In this document: positions 44,666-57,713 of the stretch, one piece after another
How the letters are laid out: every line of letters begins with the position of its first letter
Numbering within the stretch: position 1 is the first letter of the stretch
Assembly (NCBI GenBank): GCA_021234155.1
Contig: JAJEKV010000010.1
Coordinates: 20,856,833 to 20,920,832 of the forward strand
Direction: 5' to 3'
Length of the DNA stretch: 64,000 nt
From: Isoetes taiwanensis
Lineage: Eukaryota > Streptophyta > Lycopodiopsida > Isoetales > Isoetaceae
Made by a program: the position numbers and the translations under genes
Notes under the pieces: model-generated
What the model was told of the DNA's origin: nothing
The model's input: the letters and a program-made list of their open reading frames with translations, nothing else
Databases searched by the model: none

Positions 44666-45796
44666 TTCAAATGTAGAATTCTCTACCACTCATGTTCATT
44701 TCTATTTCGCGCTTTACGTGCTGCCATTATTGGCATTGACTAGTTTTTATCTGCGCGAAACTTCCTTCATTGTAAGATAAGGTACATATATGAATGCATC
44801 ATGTAGTCTGCTTATTCTGAAGATCTGGTATAGATATGAATGCACCATGTAGTCTGCTTATTCTGTGTGAATTGTTAAATAATGTTAGGGGTCATAATTA
44901 TTAAATATGTTGTCTTTGAGACATTGAGTTGAAGATAATTGATAATGAAAGTGCATGGAAATTACAGCTCAAAAATTATTTATGACTAGAGAATAAAGAG
45001 GCCAACGATTTTCAGATTAACAGAGCAATGGTGTGCTTCAGTTACAGGGTTCAAAAAGGAAACTTTGAAGGCCATCTCTTGAGTTATCCATTGCCATATT
45101 TATGCTTCCACCTTAATGTGTCCAAACACTTAAGTGTATTGACTTGTGAGTTTGGTGAGACTCAAGGCTAACAGCCCATGGGTTTAATTTTAGAGGAAAA
45201 ATTACTGTAAAGCTTATCAATGCACACAGGACGGCATTAAAGAGTGATAATGTCCAGTTTTACTCTGAGGCAAATTTGAAGGAGGATGTCACGATGGTTT
45301 TTGATGAGAGTTACTCCCTTTCACACATGTATGCAGCACTTTCATATTTCAATATGAAACTGAAGATTGGTTTGTAGTAGTATTTTTAAATCTATGTTGT
45401 TTGATTATCAAGACACTTAGTTTTGAATCTTATGGTCTGTCCAAAAGCTTGTGCGGTCAATGAGTCATCTAGGAGCTCGTGTGCTCAAAGTAGACACGGT
45501 ATTGCATTGTGTTGAAGAATGCATGTTTTGCAAGGCATTGTGTTGAGGTCTATTTTGTTTCGAGCTACTTTCACAAATGACCATCCTAACTTGGCACGGT
45601 TCATGAGGAGCCACCTTGGCCGATTGGTGAAATATGCTTTAGTGTCTTGACATTCCCAGTCGAATTTCAATATACAATATCTTTAACGAGATGAAGAATT
45701 GATCTTCATTTTGGTTTGCATGCAGGTTAATTGCCTTTAACCTAGAAGCTTTTAGCAGTGGTTTTCAGATTTGGATGGCAATATTATTTCATTGAT
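44666..45796. other. Intergenic stretch
   Basis: There is an imperfect direct repeat: TATGAATGCATCATGTAGTC (44790) against the ATGAATGCACCATGTAGTC phrase ~50 bp on (44837). No gene was recognised. Confidence 0.4.
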
Positions 45797-46422
45797 AGGT
45801 TTATCAGGAAGCCATTAGCCTTTGGGTTTTGCTTGATGTGGGTGATAATATTCTGGGGCCTAGGCATCTGTTAAATATCCCGTGGATCATCTACATTGGA
45901 AATGTTAGCTCGAAGCTTGCTGCTGCGACGGCACTGCTAGGAAGGGTAGATTTAGGGGACAAAAATTCTCCACCCATATTGTTGCACATTGAAATCAATG
46001 GTGCAAATTCTAGAAGAAGAGAAAACGTCAGATGAATGCTGCAATGTTTTGAAGGCTCTTGATGTTGTATCTTCAAGTTGGGAAAATAAGAGAAAATTAG
46101 TAAGCACATGCATGATGGGGATTCTGATACAAAAGCTTTCGCAAGGATCAACAGGCAATACAGAGGCAATATTAGGGCTGATAAATAGTCTGTGCGACTG
46201 TGCAGAAGGGAGGGAAGTAATTAGAATGGATAAATAATCTATTGCAGTAATTATGGCAAATATTCCATCACAATATGATGTTTGAACAAACCATACAATC
46301 AACACAATGATCTCTGTATGCAAACACTATAAGAGTTGGCATACCTCCAAATCCATGCTTGAGCATGACATTATCGAGAAGGTTTTTCCAACAAGGTCAA
46401 ATGGAAGGCCATGTCCCTGCTT
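45797..46422 (+). pseudogene. U-box gene copy, 5'-truncated and frame-broken
   Basis: The segment aligns along its length with 19876-20525 of the intact U-box gene, starting at the YQEAISL-type segment and ending at the AAGGCCATGTCCCTGCT phrase. It lacks the entire U-box and the first ARM-like helices. It carries small deletions (for example in the NALKSLVQ region), a premature TAA after the MDK residues near 46235, and a GTTTGAACA break. Its 3' end is cut by LTR-like sequence starting TGTTGTGAAATAG. No intron is missing, so DNA duplication and retroposition cannot be told apart. Confidence 0.85.
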
Positions 46423-46624
46423 AATGTTGTGAAATAGAATTCTGCGGAAAATTGTATTGATCAGAGTTAATCTGAGTTAATCCAAATAGCCTAATTGTGA
46501 AGAGATGTGAGTTGCATCTCTTTACGAATGGACACATTCCACATCATCATGTCCTTTGACATGGATTGATGATGTGTATAAGCACAATATCATTTGTGTT
46601 TGTTCAGGGAGATTAAACACTTAC

Positions 46625-46816
46625 TTATTATTGTGAATACTCCCCCTTAATCTTCATGAACAAACCTTCAAATGGTCTTTTTCTTGAGATTTTATGGCGG
46701 CTTCACATTTTGGAGTCTTCATTATTGTGAATACTCCCCCTTAATCTTCATGAACAAACCTTCAAATGGTCTTTTTCTTGAGATTTTGTGGCGGCTTCAC
46801 ATTTTGGAGTCTTCAT
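46625..46816. repeat. Tandem duplication, period 96 bp
   Basis: The unit starts ATTATTGTGAATACTCCCCC and runs to GGAGTCTTC; copies at 46625 and 46721 differ by about one base. It includes the putative polypurine tract and LTR edge of the copia-like remnant. Confidence 0.85.
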
Positions 46817-49754
46817 TGCTCCTTTCCATACTTGCAGCATCATCAATATAAACTTACCACCATAATGTGGTCTTCACTAATATGGGTGCCATCAAGTATG
46901 GTCTTATTTCCAAAATTACAAGTTAGATGCCATTAGGGTTGTGCACTTACCCTTAACTACATAAGCTGCAATACTTGAACTTATCCAAGTCTTTGGAAGC
47001 TTACAAGATCAAACTTCCAGAACAACTCCAACTACTCTTCTCTTATAAAAATAGGTGCCATCTGCTTATGGCTTTCCCTAACTCCTCCTCCTTTTGATCT
47101 TGAGAACTTCCAAAAAGATCTAGATTGGGAGTACTGGGCCTTGAGTGAACTTCTTCATCTTCAAGGATCTAGAAGAGTTAATTCCCTATGGAGTACCACA
47201 CAAATGTGGATTTAACATCTTATAGATGACAACTAATTCGTGGGTTTATGCATCCAAATTATTATGGATATCTTGTATTGCTTTGCAGATTTCAACAACT
47301 TAACTAGAGTTTGATGACTCTGGAAACTTTTGAGCGCTTGATGTGGCTGCTTCTACAAGTTGGCAATATTCTTCATCAGTTGCCAACGAAAAACCTTCTT
47401 CTTCAGAATTGTGAGTGCTTATGCTTGAGCAATCTATAAGATGCTCATAATAGTGATATGGGAATCTTTCAAGATCAGAATAGAGGAATCACTGGAAAGT
47501 TCAATAATAGAAATGGGAGATGCAACACTCGCATTATTTCCAATGGGAATTGGAGTGTCCTCCTCTGAAGTGATCTCTATGGGACTCTCATAGATCCGGG
47601 GACCATTCAAGAAATGAGATTCTTTGGTATCTCCCGCTGGATGGTGTAAAATATACACCGGTTGCTGGAGCTCTTGTTGATGCTTAAGCAACAATATGAG
47701 TTTAAGTCCAAATTAGGATTATATGAATTCAATTCACAATCCATTATTTTAACTCTTCTACTAGATGTATTAAAGAGTTCTGGCATTATGACAAATAAGT
47801 TCTGAGAATACTTCACCGTTCATTTTGGAAGAGGTGACTGCTTGGAACATCCTTCGGAGTTCGAATATTTCTTGGATCCGGTGCCTTCAGCAGGTCCTTT
47901 GCCTTTGTCAGATTCCATAATGATCAGCACCAATTGAGCAGGAAGTCAATATTTGACGAGTATCTTGTTGATTTGTAATGACAAGAGGCTCCAAAAATCA
48001 AAGTCGTCTATGTCTTCAAATCTATAGAATTTGAATCCAAGAAGAGTTGTGCAGGCTCATCAAGAGTCTTGTCAAAGAATTTGTAAAGATAAAAACACAA
48101 ACTTCAGTTGAGACTGGAGCGGCTGCCTTGGCCAAAAGGGATGCGCCAGTTGAGACGCAGGGTCATTTGGGTGTGCCTACGTGGATGCCACGTGGCAGTT
48201 TGTTTTCAAATAATTTACTGTATAAGTTGCGACCTGTTCTAGATTAGATATTTCTGCTTTTCTTGTCTTTGCCGAGAGCTGGACTCAAGGAAAAAATTAA
48301 GCATACTATATATTTTTCCATAAAAAATGGTTTGGCTATTTTTCAAAATTTTATAGTATTTTATGACATACATTTGGCTAAAGCTATTGTTATCGTTATA
48401 TTTATATGTATTTGTACTTGGCGAAACTTTTGAATTAAGTACTATAAACTTTCACTTAGCTATTTTTTCTAACTGGAAAATGCAAAAAATGTAAATTTTG
48501 TAGCTTTAGATATATTGTACTACAACTACGAATAATAATCAACAATCAAGGAACATACAATAATATTAAAAAGCTTTTAACAGAAGCGCACAAAATATAA
48601 CTTATAACATCAATAGTCTCGACTACATTCAATGCAATGACATCTTCTAGATATACTGATCAAGTTGAACTTATCTCAACTCGGGCATCTAGAGGGATAT
48701 TAGCCATCTTTTACAATTCCTTTTTGAAGATTCATATATGGTATATGTAATAAAAATTTATATTTTAAAAAACTAGTATCACTGATGATGGTAGGTGGGG
48801 TTGTGTAAAAGTCTATAATAAGAATTCAGTTTTGTTTGGCTATTAATATTTTAATATATAATTATTATAATATAAAGAAAGGCTAATCCCTTTTTCTTTA
48901 GGGAAAAGGAGGAAAATAGTTTGGCTAATCCTAAAAAAATAATGTACTTGTTTTAACTATGGCTATTTTTTATTTTTTTAAAAGAAATCTCCCTTCATAG
49001 AATTCGCCGCAAAAATTATCTAGACCCCCTAAAAAATTGCCATTTGGCTATTAATAGCCACTAATTTTTTCCATGGCTGGACTGGTCTCCATGCAATTCG
49101 ATGTCATGGGTGCAGTCTCGGATTTACCAAATGGTGTAACTTTGATAGCTTTTGATAAGCAAGGTAAGGCAGCACCGATTTTGTGGTTGTTTTGTTGCCT
49201 TAGGAAAATGGCCGATGCCTTCCAAAATAACGGTTGATCCATAAGAATTGCACCTTTTGTGATTTGTCTTATGCACATGGAAATCTCTGGTGACTTACCG
49301 GATCTTGTTGTTTTGTAATTTCCTTCTACAACATGGTTCTTCGTAGAGGCATCTCGCTTGGAGATCTTTATGCAATTTGATGCATGGACTTCAGTGTCTT
49401 GTTCACTGGCATAACGGTTGAGCATAATCTAATTGCTTCAACAGTACATATGGTCTACTCAGCCTTCATTGCTGGGACCTCGAAATGAATTTGGCAGGGG
49501 GATGCCAATCCAGAACATCTTGTATAGAAGCCTTAACAAATTGCTTGGATTAGCAATATGATGGCAGCATGATCTAGCTGCTCCTTGTGTGGTTGCATAA
49601 AATAGATTTAAAAAAAAAATAAGGTTTGAGTAAACCTTAATTTCTTCTGCTTTATTGTGTCCAGGATCGTTGCTTCTATTGCTTGGGTTGCTTGGGCTAC
49701 TCTACAAGCAACCCTCAACGTCCTTAGCCTTTTAACGAGGCTATGATACCATGT

Positions 49755-50107
49755 TTGTTGAATATACGCAACCCTCCACCTCATCATATAGGCCACGTCA
49801 TCATGTGACATGGCAAACTACATGAGGAGTCGTGTCCATTCATGTAGAGTCGCGGCTATAATTCCTGATACAAATTCCAAGAAGAAGAACATTCAGAAGA
49901 AGACTATAAGATGCAGGAAAGGCAAGAGATGGCTAACTTATCAACCTGTCCATGATGATTTTGGTTGATTCAGAGGTGTAGGTTTGAGGGAGGGTGTTGA
50001 ATATATGCAACCCTCCACCTCATCATATAGGCCATGTCATCATGTGACATGGCAAACTACATGAAGAGTCGTGTCCATTCATGTAGAGTCGCATCTATAA
50101 CTATATA
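49755..50107 (+). repeat. Direct repeat of a ~110-bp LTR-like segment (49755 and 49997)
   Basis: Both copies start TGTTGAATATAYGCAACCCT and run through a GTGACATGGCAAACTACATGA block to GTCGC. The second is preceded by GGTTTGAGGGAGGG, a polypurine-tract-like string, as expected for a plus-strand copia 3' LTR. The first is preceded by GGCTATGATACCA, close to a minus-strand PBS. The second continues to about 50203. These are LTR pieces of an element different from the 46423/50209 pair. Confidence 0.6.
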
Positions 50108-50302
50108 TCAAGCGAAGCTTGTTCTCACGTTTTCTTCTATTCAATATATTGCATCTTATATTAGTTATCTCTGTCTCTCTCTAGATTGTTTCCTAAATTT
50201 ATCAATGTTATGAAATAGAATTCTGAAGAAAATTCTATTGGCCAGAGTTAATCAGTTAATCTGCATTAACCCAAATAGCCTGGATTGTGGCTTTACATAG
50301 TA

Positions 50303-50331
50303 CTAGTAACGGTGCCCGGAGTTGCCGGGCA
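50303..50331 (-). mobile_element. Third Helitron 3' terminus (minus strand)
   Basis: Read on the minus strand: hairpin GCCCGGCAACTCCGGGC (50314-50330), then ACCGTTA and CTAG ending at 50303, followed by T. It matches the end at 28391 in all but a few positions, so it is the same family in opposite orientation. The element body extends to the right, with its 5' end not found. Confidence 0.8.
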
Positions 50332-52365
50332 TAAGTACGACCATATGTTAATGCAAGTCATTTGGTTGAGTGTTGCTCGACAAAATCAACAAATTAGATA
50401 TTGAAAAGTGGGATGTCATTCAGTGGACCACACCATAATATGGCGGTCATAATCATAACAGTTATAATGTCCGGTCTTCAACTTCTATGTTCTTAGTTCT
50501 ATGTGATGATGCACTAATTGTTTGAAGCAAATTTAGACCCGAAATTGGGGAATGCTCCCCTTTGCAAGTTGAATTGCAGCTAACAAAATCCATATAGCAT
50601 TACTTTGAACGTATCACACTCAAACAAATAGGTAGAATTCTCTCCTAGTATTTGCATTCACTCCTTTGAGAGTAAAGCTTGATGTAGTACTTGCAGTTTG
50701 TAGAAAACTAAAGCATAAGGGCTGCATATAACATAGATGACGACTTGGCAATTGGAAATGGAAACCATGGTTAAGATAATGGGGAGCAATCTAGAAAATT
50801 AAAGCTTAATTGCTTATTAAACTCAACCATTTGATGAGCATGTTCAATCGAGACAAACTTGAATAATAAGCACCATAGCAAAGCAAGCTTTCCCGTCTTT
50901 GCAAGAGTACTTCCTAACATCTACTTTCTTGTCATTTCAATTGTAAATGAAATATAATCTAAAAATTATCTAATTAATGGGTTTTGCATGCAAGCACACT
51001 CTTGTTGTTGCTAACGTTGTTGAGCGTGAAATAAGAGCTGAGTTAGCACATAATAGATCATGTAAATTTAAATGTAGAAAATGACATGCAGATATACAGT
51101 CCACGAGGAACAATTCAGTCACCAGATGCCAAATTGCCATCAAGCATCCATTTTCCTACGATAAAAATCAATACAAAGTCACTGGTATAATCATTAAGTA
51201 TTAGCTAATTTTTGTCAGTATAACATAAACGTTCTTTTTAGATGACAAATATGAGAGAATTTTCTGATATACTGTAGCATGATGATGCTGCAGCTCACAT
51301 TATTTAGCTATGGCAGAGGAATGCTAACTCTTCCTTATTGCAAAGACTTATATCTTGGTACTGAATGCACTCAATCTATTTGGCTTGGATCATTTACAGC
51401 ATAATTTAAAATTGGTGCAACTCGGGCAAAAATGCAATGCCAGCATTTTGAGCACCCTCAAACAATATCTAAGATCTATTAAGTGTCCTTGTGCTATACA
51501 TAAAGGCCTATAGAACTTATAGGACCTCATCGAACTATCTGCTTTTAACACAACATAGCAGACATAGGGAACATGGACAATGGCTGGCTCTATCTTGGAT
51601 TTAATGCCAAGTCCAATGGGCACAAAAACTTGTGTGTATCTTTAAACCCAACCTATAGACCTACAATATTGGAACCTTGCTAGCAGACTAGATATTCAAA
51701 AGTAGTATGTGGCATTAGATTCTGAATATCTATGATCCTCTTACTGGCTTGGCTATGGCAAATCAAAGATGCTTTTGGTCTCGTGGCTGAGAAATTGGAG
51801 CTGCATTTAATGCCTAGGACTTTCAGATTAGTAAACGTTTGTCTTATGATCAGAGACAATCAGATAATGTGTAAATAGTAAATATAAAATATTGGTAACA
51901 GCTCAAACCATTATTGGAAATAGCTCAGACCATGGCACATTACAGTATGTTCTGCTATTGAATGAAAAAACAGCTATTGGGGTAACAGCTCAGACCATTA
52001 TTGGGAATAGCTCAGACCATGGCACATTACAGTATGTTCTGCTAGCTCTTGCTACATTTTTGCAACTAAGGCCTGCAGTGCCTGAAACTGTACACTCTGG
52101 ATGAGGCCACTTGTGTATTGGCTATCAAGTATCTAAGAATGGAAAATGGACAACTGCAAAGATAAAGGCTTGCTCTGCAAGTCCACGATCATTAATGTAC
52201 ATTTTATGTGAATTTAATATCATCCAATTGGGCACAGAAACTGTATATACGTAAAGCGAAACCAATATCTAACATGCACTAACTCTATGTGCATTATACA
52301 AACTCTTATATAAGTTTATGTGAAGTCAAAATGAGCAAAATGGTAAAGGGCTTTGACCTGTGCAG
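50332..52365. other. Body of the putative minus-strand Helitron; no gene recognised
   Basis: It is AT-rich, with no RepHel motif. A tandem duplication with 87-bp period lies at 51894-52060 (GGTAACAGCTC start, copies at 51894 and 51981, nearly identical for ~70 bp). Confidence 0.5.
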
Positions 52366-52604
52366 TGGCTTTGGAAGGTTGTAAGCTCAGGGAAGTTAGT
52401 GTGGCAGAATCTTCAAAGTGTCGCCGCCCTTCATGGGAAAACGGTATCCCCAATAGGGAAATGATTGATTCAGACTGTGATGCCTCGTATGCAACCTCTG
52501 GTCATTTGTTTCTACACATTGACAATCCTGTAGAGACCAGGAAAAAACAAAGATTTTGGAGGGCATATGCGGAGCAACCTCATGGAGATGGAACATCATT
52601 TTGA
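52366..52604 (+). CDS. Possible exon of an unrecognised gene
   Basis: After a CTGTGCAG acceptor-like site the plus strand stays open for ~80 codons: an ESSKCRRPSWENG segment, an acidic IDSDCD stretch and a basic RKKQRFWRAY segment ending GTSF and stop. The composition is protein-like. No family was recognised. On the opposite strand a 67-codon frame is less convincing. Confidence 0.3.
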
Positions 52605-53927
52605 ACCTGTCATTGATGGCTTGTTAAATGGAAATGAAGAGATAGAAATATCTATCGCGACACTAAGTTTCTGATATTGCAAAGATCAGGATAGAAATTG
52701 AAGCAATAGAAACTAAGTTTGTGATATTGCAAAGAGCAAGATAGAAAAAGCCACATGATGGCAAAGACAGTATAACTGGATCAAAAGAATCCGAAAACCT
52801 CTTGAGAAATAAAAGCACCTCATCTGAAGCTTCTGATTGATATAAAGGAAAGCGATATCTTTTGAGCAGCGACACTTATTCAAAGTCCCATGCTTTTACA
52901 TTCATTGGTCTTCATGGCATCTAAGAATTTACTGTATGAATGTGCCTAGGATGCTGCAATGACAAATTAGTCCTTTGCATCGAGCAAAATTTTACAACAT
53001 AATAGAATAGGCGGAAAAAATCAGTGTGACATAGAAATGGGAAGATCTCTGCAAGATCAATGGCAAGAATCATCCTAGATTTCTTAGTTCCTCTAAGGCA
53101 ATATGCTGCGGCTTAGAGAAACATAAACTGTCATTTAATTTATTTCGCTCAATTGACGAAGTAACTAATGCTAACTTGAAGAAACAGGTTTGCAAGTGGT
53201 CACACAGATTTCGGAAGTTAACATTGGTCAATATAAACTGCAAGAATGTGCAAATTTGTAAGCAGTGAAAAACTTACAGAAACTGAAGCGCGCACACGTT
53301 ATTTTTATTATGCCAACCAATTGGCATCGACGGGTCTGTGCGAACATCATTTCGAGCATATATAGAGTAGAGGCACATGCAGTAAACGTCAGTCTTAGTA
53401 CTTCTTTGTGAAGAGAATTAGACTAAAAGACGGATATCTCTGTGTGGATACAAAGCTATGACAAATTCCTTAATGATTTGAAAAGCTATGCGAAAAGAGG
53501 TTCTAATTTAGTATCTCAAATGTAAACTAATGGGTATGCAAAAATTCATGGATTCAGAGATTGGACCAAATTATCTATGCTAATAATTATTTCCATGTCA
53601 TCCACAGTTTGAATCGGAAAGAAACTATTGCACGCTCGTCAGGACACAATTTACAAACTCGGACTCTGATTGTGTATTAATAATGAAGCAAATTATATTA
53701 TAATCTCATTCCATTGGCAAATAAATAGTATTGAACCCGCTTTTAGCCGAGGGTTTCTATGAGAAGAGACAAACATATAGTTGTCATGGACATGATTTAT
53801 CACAACAGCAAAACAAAATACGTGTCTTTAAACATCACAAATACTATCGAAAATAATTATCATTAACATTGCTAAAAGCAACTATTAAATGTTCTTGGAA
53901 TACATAACTGTAATTATAAGGGGTTAC

Positions 53928-56130
53928 CTCTGAAATGGAAAAGGTGAAGGGCGCTCAGCGATGTGTATTCCTAAAATCTGCGCAAGCCAGACAAAGAATT
54001 ATGAAGTTACCAGCATGTAACATATTAGCCTCTCGATCTATGAAGAAATATTTGTAGGATCTTTGGATGTCCAAAATGAAAAAGGGACAATGAAAGAAAG
54101 ATGTGTTTGCAATGCATATGTAATTATTCCATGTGGTTTTAAAATGACGACATTAAATTTAAACTGAACTAAATAAGGCAGGAAATAGAGAAGATAACCT
54201 TAAAGACCCTGCAACAGTAGAACACATGCCCTTGGAAATCCGAAGCTTCAAAGATTCACTGCTCATGAATTACCTTTATCCTATGTTCATTTATTCATGC
54301 ACATAGGCACAAATAGAACATTAATACAGCAAAATCATTTTCTGTTACGACATAAATTTAACCTTGCATTTCATTAGTCCATCATAGGAATACTCCATCA
54401 TAGGAAAAAGGGGATATATTTGAATGGTGGATCAGAGAAGACATGTCTTCGCAAGCAACCTCTACTGGATACAACTAAATTTAGCACATAAAAGTGCACA
54501 TGTGCACATCTGCATTTTCGTGTGTAGTCATTTTAGATTTGAAGGATCGTTTAGCAATGCCTACACTCAACGCGTCACCAAATGGTTGTGGAAAAACAAC
54601 TTGGATAATTATATCTTTATCAGATGTGCTTATAATCATGGAAGGATGAACAACTCCAAGTTCTTTAAACAAAATAGCATGGTGCCTGCTCAAGGAGTTC
54701 TTTTAAGAATCTGGTGGTGATAATCATAATTACTAAAAAAAAGGGATCAGAGCCTATAACTTCAATTCAATAGCTTCACATAGGTAGCTGGATGCATCAA
54801 GCATTATGTATTTTTTATTTTTTCACCTTTAAAAAATGCCCAGTATAAAATCCAAGATAATGCTCATCAATTTACATACAAAATATCAAAAGCTTCAGCT
54901 CTTGTAAGATCATGTTCTTATCCAATTCAGACCTAGGACAAACAATAGATATCACCTGACATAAATGCTGACATTACTTGAGCCGGAATACTCTTTATCC
55001 TGAAAAGAAATAGGCAAACTCTGTTACTGGAAATTTTAACTTCTTGCTTCTAGAGAAGCACGAACAACATATTATAGCATCTGTAACTTGATTGCAATGA
55101 TCTACGGTAATGGCAAATAAAAAGAGAGCATCAACTGAATATGATATATATTCCTCTTATGCTTTTGAAAAACTATTTGCAGAAGGATCCACATCCAAGT
55201 GGAATTTATGATCGAGGAGGAAGCAGCAGCCATATCTAGAGGAAATCAAAACAGGTAGAAATTTGCAACAAATTGATGACTTCCCAGCTTGAAAACATCG
55301 TAACAAAAAGAATGATCAAACTTGTGAAGGAAGTCGCAACATTTTTGTGGCAATTTGAAAACAACTCAGTCCACCCATAACAGATATTCTCTCAAAGCGT
55401 GACAATTTGAAAGAACCTAGTCCATCCATATGATGTTTTCTTAAAGCTAAAAGGTTCGCAACGCTCAAGCATGAAGGAAAACTATCGGAAGAGACCCATT
55501 GTTGTAAGAAATAAGCAAAACATAGAAATCAGAGAAAGATATGATCTCACTTGGTTCTATGCTCTCATCGCTTCCCTCATCACTAAGTAAGTTGCCTTCA
55601 TTGAAGTAAAAAATTCTATGTTCAGATTTTTTGATCTTCAAACCTGTTTATGTGGCATTCAAAAATAGGCAATAGAACATGCCTTGTATTTCATTGAAAT
55701 GTACATGAAAGTGACAATGTTCTTAAGGTCCAACCTCTCCTGAATTGCAAGCACCTCTTCTCATGCAAGAACTCAACTACATATAAAAAAGAATAGACTT
55801 ATAAATCACTTAAGAAACTTCCAGAAATGTAAAAACAACCCAAACCCCTCACAAAACTCAGCAAAGAAATTCACTTTTTTCAAAATGCAAATGTGTACCA
55901 TATGCAGTCCGCTTCCCACCTCTCTTACTATTTCAAAAGTCTTAATTTAAGGCATATAGTTCCATTATGCATCACATTCATGGGCCTAAATAGACCATCA
56001 AATACACTACTTTGCAGTAAACGACCTTTAATTGCAAAACATATATGTTGCACCTTAAGATTTGAGCTTGTAATGTTGGTGCCAAGAGCAAGAACTATGC
56101 CTGAAATATATCCAGTTATAAGAATTAGCA
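53928..56130 (-). other. Candidate small exons of an unrecognised minus-strand gene
   Basis: Several short minus-strand segments have both splice signals. 53928-53977 is bounded by GCGCAG and GTAACC and reads ILGIHIAERPSPFPFQ. 54956-54999 is bounded by TTTTCAG and GTGATA and reads IKSIPAQVMSAFMS. About 55553-55585 is bounded by CTTAG and GTGAGA and reads DEGSDESIEP. About 55192-55243 follows CCTCTAG and reads YGCCFLLDHKFHLDVDPS. 55928-56110 follows TTTCAG. Phases were not proved compatible and no family is recognised. The set lies in the body of the minus-strand Helitron and in its orientation. Confidence 0.3.
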
Positions 56131-56191
56131 ACAGTCACCAACTATACAGAGTTCCTACATATAGTGCCACGCCTGCTAGACATTCTTAACA

Positions 56192-56196
56192 ATTTC
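56192..56196. repeat. Target-site duplication ATTTC (left)
   Basis: ATTTC here and at 61071-61075 flanks the LTR element precisely at its TG and CA termini. Confidence 0.85.
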
Positions 56197-57713
56197 TGTG
56201 ACGCTCCCTGAATATATACAACCCTCGGACGTATACATACGGGGACTTTCCCCTCCCATGGCGACCACTCGCCATGAGCAGGGCCCTCCGTCTATTTCGG
56301 GCCATCTATAATACGATGCCCGAAAGAAGGACACGAAGGGGTCATTCGGCCCACGCCTTCAATGGGGCTCCTACGTCGCGGAAGCGTGAATACAAGGGTT
56401 AGCACACAGCATAAATCACATATAAATAACCACCACGAAGGGTGGCATATCCATCCAAATACCAACAGCAAAGAATATGCATCTACACCTAAGAAAACAC
56501 CCCAAACCCATGGTTCTACCCCGCCTCGCACTCCAAAGAGGATCGACCGACGGCTAGGCCTCAAGAGATCAGCCGCATTTAATCTTGACATGGCGCTGGG
56601 CGGGCATAGAACATTGGCTAGGGTTGTCCACTCCATCCGCCCCTCCAATGCACACTTTGCGATGGGTCAATTCACGCTTATGGCGCCGCTATAGCCTTCC
56701 CGGAGACGCAGGCTCGAGGCATCACCCCTCGCTGAGCCTACTCCAGGGTTCATGAAGCCCCGTCCGATGAGGCAGGTCGGGAAAGCGCCCCTTCCGTAAT
56801 CACGGTGGCTCCATGGGCGAAGCTAGAGAATACGTGGCCGCATCAGCCCCCGCATCCGCATCCCGACTTACTCTTACTCTAAATCTACTCAAAGTGCAAG
56901 GTGCCCCATACGGGTCACACCTTCCCACCTGTGGGAGTGTCGGACCCATACCCGCGCCCCTACGTGGACCAGGGCTATCGGTCTAGCTCGCTATAGGAGT
57001 CCCAGGAGCCTTTTATGTTCGTGCAAGACCCCACCTCCACTTCACCACTGTGTTCCTTGTCTGGTGCTAAGCCAGTACCATAGCATCTATGACCCGGTGG
57101 GCTCTTGTGCACAGGCCGCATCTAGTGGGATGCTACAGGGGTCTATCTAGGAGCATACTACAATACAGGGCTCAGAGGTCTCTACCCCCCTGTAACCCCC
57201 CATTTCAGAAGTAATACCATGCAAAGAACTATCAATCCATCCTTAACACACATAATCAGTATCAGAAATAAGGAGAACTCACCTTTACAATCAAGGGTTA
57301 GTCCTACAAGTAAAACAATGAGATAACAGAGAAGCAAACACAACCTGGCAGGTGCCTTAACAGGGGCGCTGCCCTAGAATCCACAACTATATTAGCCACC
57401 CACCAATTACGGCCGGATCCATTACCCATTGGTGCTTCCATCTCCTAGGGCCTTGGTGGTTCAAATTCACTACACGTATAAAGTACTTGGTCCGGTGGCG
57501 CCAACGAGTGATGGGGTTTGGCCAGCTCCCCTTCTTTTCTTGGACGAATTTTGGGAGTCAATTAGCTATAGGGATCAGGTTGACAGCCCAATTTGGAAGT
57601 CCCCATGTTGGCCAGTCGAATTAGGCCAGGTGGCGCCTTCCCAAAGCATTTATTGGCCTAATTATCCCATTTAATATTAATCCCTAGATTATAGGTTATT
57701 ATCTTTAAAGGAA
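56197..57713 (-). repeat. 3' LTR, truncated at its 5' end
   Basis: It aligns with 59417-60930 block by block. At 57713 (TTATCTTTA) similarity with the other LTR stops: the 5' LTR continues ATGATTAAATTAGCATAG for another ~140 bp to GGAACGTCACA, whereas here the H3-like sequence begins. The missing part would include the polypurine tract side of the LTR. Confidence 0.85.

Larger units (their letters stand above)
46423..50302 (-). mobile_element. Nested LTR-retrotransposon debris (copia-like, minus strand likely)
   Basis: A block beginning TGTTGTGAAATAGAATTCTG at 46423 recurs as TGTTATGAAATAGAATTCTG at 50209. Near 46640 the minus strand reads AAGATTAAGGGGGAGTATTC, a polypurine-tract-like sequence next to the putative LTR end. 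On the minus strand, 47434-47694 encodes a polar linker (ESPIEITSEEDTPIPIG) of the type found between integrase and RT in copia polyproteins. No RT, integrase or protease motif was recognised, so the element is a remnant. Confidence 0.5.

Noticed and set aside
56292-56694. Frames of 110-118 codons on both strands
   Set aside because: They lie inside the 3' LTR; the corresponding region of the 5' LTR does not keep them open.
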